A DNA stretch of 7,893 nucleotides, from positions 1-7,893 of the forward strand of contig URKL01000078.1 of assembly GCA_900548485.1 (NCBI GenBank). Direction: 5' to 3'. Positions 3,975 to 7,893 of the stretch are shown piece by piece; positions within the stretch are counted from its first letter, which is position 1; each line of letters opens with the position of its first letter. The translations under genes and the position numbers were made by a program. A model generated the notes under the pieces. That model made no database searches. It was not told the DNA's origin and worked only from the letters and a program-made list of their open reading frames with translations. This stretch comes from an uncultured Succinatimonas sp. Lineage in GTDB: Bacteria > Pseudomonadota > Gammaproteobacteria > Enterobacterales > Succinivibrionaceae.

Positions 3975-5900
3975 ATGTTGACTGATAAACTGCGTGAAGG
4001 TGCGCAAGGACGTATTTTCAAAGTATTATTTTGGATTATTATCCTCTCATTTATTTTTGCTGGTGTAGGAAATTACTTAATCCCAAGATTAAATACAGAT
4101 CCCGTTGAGATCGGCAAATACCGTATAAGCTCTAATGAGTGGACTGAGCAATATAATCAGCGCACTCAGATGTTGATGCGTATGTATGGTTCCCAAGCTC
4201 AGGTTTTATTAGAAAACCCACAATTTGTGAAGAATTTAAGAATGCAGGTTTTAGATGACATGATAAATAATGTCGCTTTAAACTCTCAAACCTTTGACAA
4301 TGGTATTCGCATAGGTGATGAGCAGGTTAAGGATGAAATCCGCAAAGATCCGCGTTTTGCTAAAGATGGCAAGTTTAATAACGATCTGTTCTTAGCTTCA
4401 GTACGTAATATTGGTTCTTCTCCTGATTATTATGCTGAGCAGTTACGTACTTCTCTTATGACAAGTAGCTTAGTAACCCCAATTATTAGTGCCTCAGCAG
4501 TTCCTCTTCCTTATGAGTTAGATGCTTTAGCTAAATTATTTGCTCAAAGCCGTACTGTTAATCTTTATTCATTAGATCCAGCTTCTCTTAAGGATAAAGT
4601 CTCTCTTACAGATAACGATGTTCAAAGTTATTATGATGCTCATCATGATGAGTTTATGAAGCCTGAGAATGCTACTTTTTCATATGTAGTCTTAAGTGTT
4701 GATGAGCTTAAAAAGAGCGTTGAGACTGATGATGAGAAATTGTCTGAATACTACCGTTTAAATCAAGATGAGTTTACTGTCGCACAAAAACGTGAGGCTT
4801 CACAGATTTTGATTAAACCGTCAAATGAGATGCAACAAAAAGCCCAGGAGGCTATAAATGCTTTATCCTCAGGCGAGGACTTTGCTGCAGTTGCTGCTAA
4901 ATATTCAGAAGATCCTGATTTTGCCACCTCTCATGGCTCTTTAGGCACCTTAGAGAAAGGTTCTTTATCAGCTCTTTTAGATAAAGCTTTATTTGATTTG
5001 CAAAATGTTGGTGATGTAAGTGCTGTCGTTTATGACGATTATGGTGCTCATATCTTAAGATTAGACGGTATTATTGCCGCCCATGTTCCTGATTTTGCTG
5101 AGATCAAAGATAATGTCAAAGAGCGTTATGTTGAAGCTCAAGCTTTAGCTATGTATAACGACAAGAGTGCTACTTTAACCGATTTAGCCTTTGAAAATCC
5201 TGACTCTTTAGATGCTGCCGCTGATGCTATCGGTGTTAGTGTTAAACAATCAGGTGTCGTAAACTTAGGTGATACTACCTTAGCTTGGCCTTTAAATAAT
5301 AGTGATTTGCAACGTGCTGTTTTTAATGAAGAGAACCGTAGTTCTCATGTAAATTCTAACGTTATCTCTTTAGGCGAAAATGCCTGTGCAGTGGTAAATG
5401 TTAGTGAATATCATGAATCTATGTTGCAAAAATTTGACGAGGTTAAGGATAAGGCTCGTGAGCTTGCTTTAAATACTAAGATTCAATCTTTAGCTAATAC
5501 TGTATTAGCCGATTTTGCTAAAGCTTTAAGTTCTGATCCTAAGGTCGCTCTTCCTGAAAATGTTATCTTAAAAGAAAACGTAGTTTTCAATCATTCTCGT
5601 TTAGATCAAAATAGCGATATTAACTTTGTTCAGGATGTATTTGCAATTGTATCTAAGAGTGGGGATTACGTAGTCTCTGTAAATAAGGGTATTCCTACAT
5701 TAGCTGTATTAAAGGAAATTTCCTTAGATAAAGATAATAGTTTAGATAACTATGCTAACTTTATTCGCCCTCAGATAGTGCAATATAAACAAGAAAGCAC
5801 TCAGAATATGCTTTATTTAGGTGCAAGAGCTTTAAGTGAGATTACCTATAATGATGAAGCAATTAATCTTGTAAATCAACAAGATAACTCCTCAGAATAA
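3975..5900 (+). CDS. ppiD: PpiD-type periplasmic folding chaperone, inner-membrane anchored
   Basis: PpiD is held in the inner membrane by one N-terminal helix, works in the periplasm near the SecYEG exit, and helps newly exported proteins fold. At 641 aa the length is typical (E. coli 623). A short cytoplasmic start is followed by a membrane segment at about 15-35 (VLFWIIILSFIFAGVGNYL), then a SurA-like N-terminal chaperone region at about 40-240, a parvulin domain at about 271-366, and a long C-terminal region. Within the parvulin domain the second conserved His is present (GAHILRL, His359). The first, normally in SHIL, is Gln277 (EASQILI), so proline isomerase activity is doubtful. E. coli PpiD also has little or none, though it keeps that His. 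GGAG at 3960-3963 lies 11 bases before the ATG. hupB upstream is the conserved neighbour, and a strong terminator ends the unit. Confidence 0.95.
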   Translation: MLTDKLREGAQGRIFKVLFWIIILSFIFAGVGNYLIPRLNTDPVEIGKYRISSNEWTEQYNQRTQMLMRMYGSQAQVLLENPQFVKNLRMQVLDDMINNVALNSQTFDNGIRIGDEQVKDEIRKDPRFAKDGKFNNDLFLASVRNIGSSPDYYAEQLRTSLMTSSLVTPIISASAVPLPYELDALAKLFAQSRTVNLYSLDPASLKDKVSLTDNDVQSYYDAHHDEFMKPENATFSYVVLSVDELKKSVETDDEKLSEYYRLNQDEFTVAQKREASQILIKPSNEMQQKAQEAINALSSGEDFAAVAAKYSEDPDFATSHGSLGTLEKGSLSALLDKALFDLQNVGDVSAVVYDDYGAHILRLDGIIAAHVPDFAEIKDNVKERYVEAQALAMYNDKSATLTDLAFENPDSLDAAADAIGVSVKQSGVVNLGDTTLAWPLNNSDLQRAVFNEENRSSHVNSNVISLGENACAVVNVSEYHESMLQKFDEVKDKARELALNTKIQSLANTVLADFAKALSSDPKVALPENVILKENVVFNHSRLDQNSDINFVQDVFAIVSKSGDYVVSVNKGIPTLAVLKEISLDKDNSLDNYANFIRPQIVQYKQESTQNMLYLGARALSEITYNDEAINLVNQQDNSSE

Positions 5901-5934
5901 ATAAAATCACCTTAAAAATCGTGCATGCTACAAG

Positions 5935-5967
5935 AAAGGTCACTCTCTTTACGGGGTGACCTTTTTG
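5935..5967 (+). terminator. Strong intrinsic terminator after ppiD
   Basis: AAAGGTCAC (5935-5943) pairs perfectly with GTGACCTTT (5956-5964). Two further G-T pairs and a C-G pair can extend the stem inward, and the T-run at 5962-5966 follows. It separates ppiD from sucCD, so the latter needs its own promoter. Confidence 0.9.
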
Positions 5968-6007
5968 TATTTAAATAGTTCTGTATTTCAAACAGGTAAT
6001 AATAAAA

Positions 6008-7177
6008 ATGAATTTGCACGAATATCAATCAAAAGAATTATTTCGCCAATATGGATTGCCAGTTGCAAACTTTAAAGTAAGCTCTAAGGCCACAGGTATT
6101 GGCAAAGCTGCGTATGAATTAAGTCCTGGACCTTTTATTGTTAAATGCCAGGTTCATTCTGGTGCAAGAGGTAAGGCTGGTGGTGTTTTAAAGGTAGATA
6201 CTCCAGCACAAGCTGAAGCCTTTGCAGCTAAATGGTTAGGAAAAAGATTAGTAACTCATCAAAGTGGTCCACATGGAAAACCTGTAAACCGCATTTTGAT
6301 TGAAAATGCTGTAGAGTGTGTGCGTGAATTATATTTAAGTGCGGCTATTGATAGAAGCACAGCTCATTTGACCGTTATCGCCTCAGAACAAGGTGGTATG
6401 TCAATTGAAGAACTTGCTATGGTTGAACCTGAACGCATTTTAAAGGTTGCTATTGATGAATTAGTTGGCCCTCAGCCTTATCAAGGCCGTGAGCTTGCCT
6501 ATAAATTAGGTTTGCAAGGTCGTCAGGTTAATCAATTTGCCAAGATCTTTATGGGAATTACCAAGATGTTTATGGAAAATGATTTATCTTTAGTGGAGAT
6601 AAATCCTCTGGCCATAACTCGTGGAGGCGATCTCATATGTTTAGATGCAAAGATAAATGTAGATCAATACGCATTATTTAGACATCCTGAATTAACTGAA
6701 TTAGATGATCCTTCACAAGAAGATCCGCGTATTGCCCGAGCTGTTGCCTCAGGATTTTCATATGTACCTCTTGAGGGCAATATTGGTTGTCTTGTAAATG
6801 GCGCCGGTTTAGCTATGGGTACTATGGATATTATTAAAAACTTAGGTGGAAATCCGGCAAACTTTTTAGATGTAGGTGGAACTGCTACTAAAGAGCGCGT
6901 TATGGAGGCTTTTAAAATTATTTTAGAAGATCCTAATGTTAAATGCATTATGGTTAATATCTTTGGCGGCATTGTACGTTGTGACATGATTGCTGAAGGT
7001 ATTCGTGGCGCAGTTGAGGAAATTAAGCGCGATATTCCGGTAGTAGTACGTTTAGAGGGTAACCATGCTCAGTTAGGTGAGAATATTTTAAATGAGTGTG
7101 GATTAAATATTGTCTCGGCAAGAGATCTTAGACAAGCTGCAAGTCTTGCTGTAAAAGCTGCCAAAGATAAGGATTAA
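6008..7177 (+). CDS. sucC: Succinyl-CoA synthetase (ADP-forming), beta subunit
   Basis: The beta subunit of the reversible succinyl-CoA + ADP/GDP + phosphate to succinate + ATP/GTP + CoA reaction, a cytoplasmic alpha2beta2 enzyme in gammaproteobacteria. It has 389 aa (E. coli 388). The ATP-grasp domain begins MNLHEYQSKELF. It carries VKCQVHSGARGKAGGV at 45-60 and the Mg-binding Asn199 (EINPL) and Asp213 (CLDAK). The ligase domain holds GNIGCLVNGAGLAMGTMD (257-274), NFLDVGG (285-291) and NIFGGIVRCD (317-326). Only a weak AGG (5994-5996) precedes the start, and I find no clear promoter. TGTATTT occurs twice (5966-5972 and 5982-5988), 16 bp apart, between the terminator and the start. sucD follows three bases after the stop. 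sucAB and sdh are not upstream, unlike in E. coli. Confidence 0.98.
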   Translation: MNLHEYQSKELFRQYGLPVANFKVSSKATGIGKAAYELSPGPFIVKCQVHSGARGKAGGVLKVDTPAQAEAFAAKWLGKRLVTHQSGPHGKPVNRILIENAVECVRELYLSAAIDRSTAHLTVIASEQGGMSIEELAMVEPERILKVAIDELVGPQPYQGRELAYKLGLQGRQVNQFAKIFMGITKMFMENDLSLVEINPLAITRGGDLICLDAKINVDQYALFRHPELTELDDPSQEDPRIARAVASGFSYVPLEGNIGCLVNGAGLAMGTMDIIKNLGGNPANFLDVGGTATKERVMEAFKIILEDPNVKCIMVNIFGGIVRCDMIAEGIRGAVEEIKRDIPVVVRLEGNHAQLGENILNECGLNIVSARDLRQAASLAVKAAKDKD

Positions 7178-7180
7178 ATT

Positions 7181-7893
7181 ATGAGTATTTTAATCAATAA
7201 AAACACTAAGGTGATTTGTCAGGGTATTACAGGTTCTCAAGGTACACAGCATTCCTCTCAGATGTTAGAGTATGGGACAAAGCTTGTAGGCGGTGTAACT
7301 CCTGGTAAGGGAGGACAAAGTCATTTAGGTTTACCAATTTTTAATACTGTACAGGAAGCTGTCGAAGCTACAGGTGCTACCGTATCAATGATCATGGTAC
7401 CTCCGCCTTTTGCTGCAGATTCTATTTTAGAAGCTATTAACGCTAATATGGAGCTGATAGTTTGTATTACTGAAGGTATTCCCGTATTAGATATGCTTAA
7501 GGTCAAGGCCAAATTACGCCAAAGTAATTCTATTTTGATTGGCCCTAATTGCCCTGGATTATTGACCCCTGAAGAGTGCAAGATTGGAATTATGCCTTCA
7601 AGTATTTTCTCTAAAGGTAAGGTGGGTATTGTCTCTCGCTCTGGTACTTTAACTTATGAAGCAGTTAAAGAAACTACCGATGCAGGCTTTGGTCAATCTA
7701 CTTGTGTTGGTATTGGTGGCGATCCTATTCAAGGTTCAAATTTTGTGGACATGTTAAAGCTATTTGAAGAAGATCCTCAAACTGAAGCGGTAGTCTTAGT
7801 CGGAGAGATTGGTGGTAGTGCTGAGCAGGATGCGGCTTTATACATTAAAGAGCATATGACCAAACCAGTTGTCTCCTATATTGCCGGTGCTAC
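7181..7893 (+). CDS. sucD: Succinyl-CoA synthetase alpha subunit (partial, runs off the right edge)
   Basis: The alpha subunit binds CoA and carries the active-site His that is phosphorylated during the reaction. The window holds the first 237 codons of about 290. The protein opens [20 protein letters not shown], nearly as in E. coli. CoA-domain motifs are GGVTPGKGG (37-45), CITEGIP (95-101), GPNCPG (121-126) and SRSGTL (152-157). GGDP is at 179-182 and GEIGGSAE at 208-215. Glu209, counting Met, corresponds to the Glu that contacts the phosphohistidine in E. coli. The catalytic His itself (KRMGHAGAI in E. coli) lies just past the edge. AAGGA at 7169-7173, inside the end of sucC, lies 7 bases before the ATG, and the genes are three bases apart, so translation is probably coupled. 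Confidence 0.97.
   Translation, partial: MSILINKNTKVICQGITGSQGTQHSSQMLEYGTKLVGGVTPGKGGQSHLGLPIFNTVQEAVEATGATVSMIMVPPPFAADSILEAINANMELIVCITEGIPVLDMLKVKAKLRQSNSILIGPNCPGLLTPEECKIGIMPSSIFSKGKVGIVSRSGTLTYEAVKETTDAGFGQSTCVGIGGDPIQGSNFVDMLKLFEEDPQTEAVVLVGEIGGSAEQDAALYIKEHMTKPVVSYIAGA

Noticed and set aside
6664..6987. 107-codon open frame on the minus strand
   Set aside because: It lies wholly inside sucC, opposite a well-conserved coding frame, and its translation shows no recognisable domain. It is a shadow frame.
7321..7581. 86-codon open frame on the minus strand
   Set aside because: It lies wholly inside sucD, whose sequence is strongly conserved on the plus strand, and has no domain of its own.

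Overview
The window looks like a piece of an AT-rich gammaproteobacterial chromosome. HU-beta, PpiD, SucC and SucD all read as enterobacterial-type orthologues, but the codon use is strongly A/T-biased. A low-GC succinate-forming anaerobe of the Succinivibrionaceae type (Aeromonadales) is my best guess. That is inference, because no rRNA or other taxonomic marker is present.

Layout, all genes on the + strand: (1) 1-81 appears to be the right end of an IS200/IS605-family element, with two stem-loops and the GTCAA end typical of an omega-RNA 3' end. The element body lies off the left edge. (2) 215-2140 encodes a 641-aa N6-adenine DNA methyltransferase with an N-terminal helix-turn-helix and a TaqI-like target-recognition domain, and no nuclease is nearby. 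(3) 2341-3069 encodes a 242-aa protein that I read as a degenerate Fic-domain protein: the fold-level sequence pattern is recognisable, but the catalytic His, the Arg residues, the flap region and the inhibitory Glu are all missing. (4) 3235-3510 is hupB (GTG start), followed by two hairpins. (5) 3511-3974 is a long gene-free stretch ending in a good promoter and a hairpin-rich leader in front of ppiD (3975-5900). (6) A strong intrinsic terminator (5935-5967) separates ppiD from the sucC-sucD operon (6008-7177 and 7181 to the right edge, partial).

From hupB rightwards this is core genome: a nucleoid protein, an inner-membrane periplasmic chaperone, and succinyl-CoA synthetase. In E. coli hupB and ppiD follow clpX-lon. 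Here the left neighbours are instead a mobile-element end, an orphan-looking methylase and a pseudo-Fic protein, so the left 3 kb looks like an accessory insertion beside a conserved hupB-ppiD pair. sucCD stands without sucAB or sdh upstream, which fits an enzyme used outside a complete oxidative TCA cycle.

The item most worth a second look is the pseudo-Fic protein. Next come the omega-RNA-like end (with a possible degenerate second copy at 2242-2280), the HTH-methylase fusion and the structured ppiD leader.
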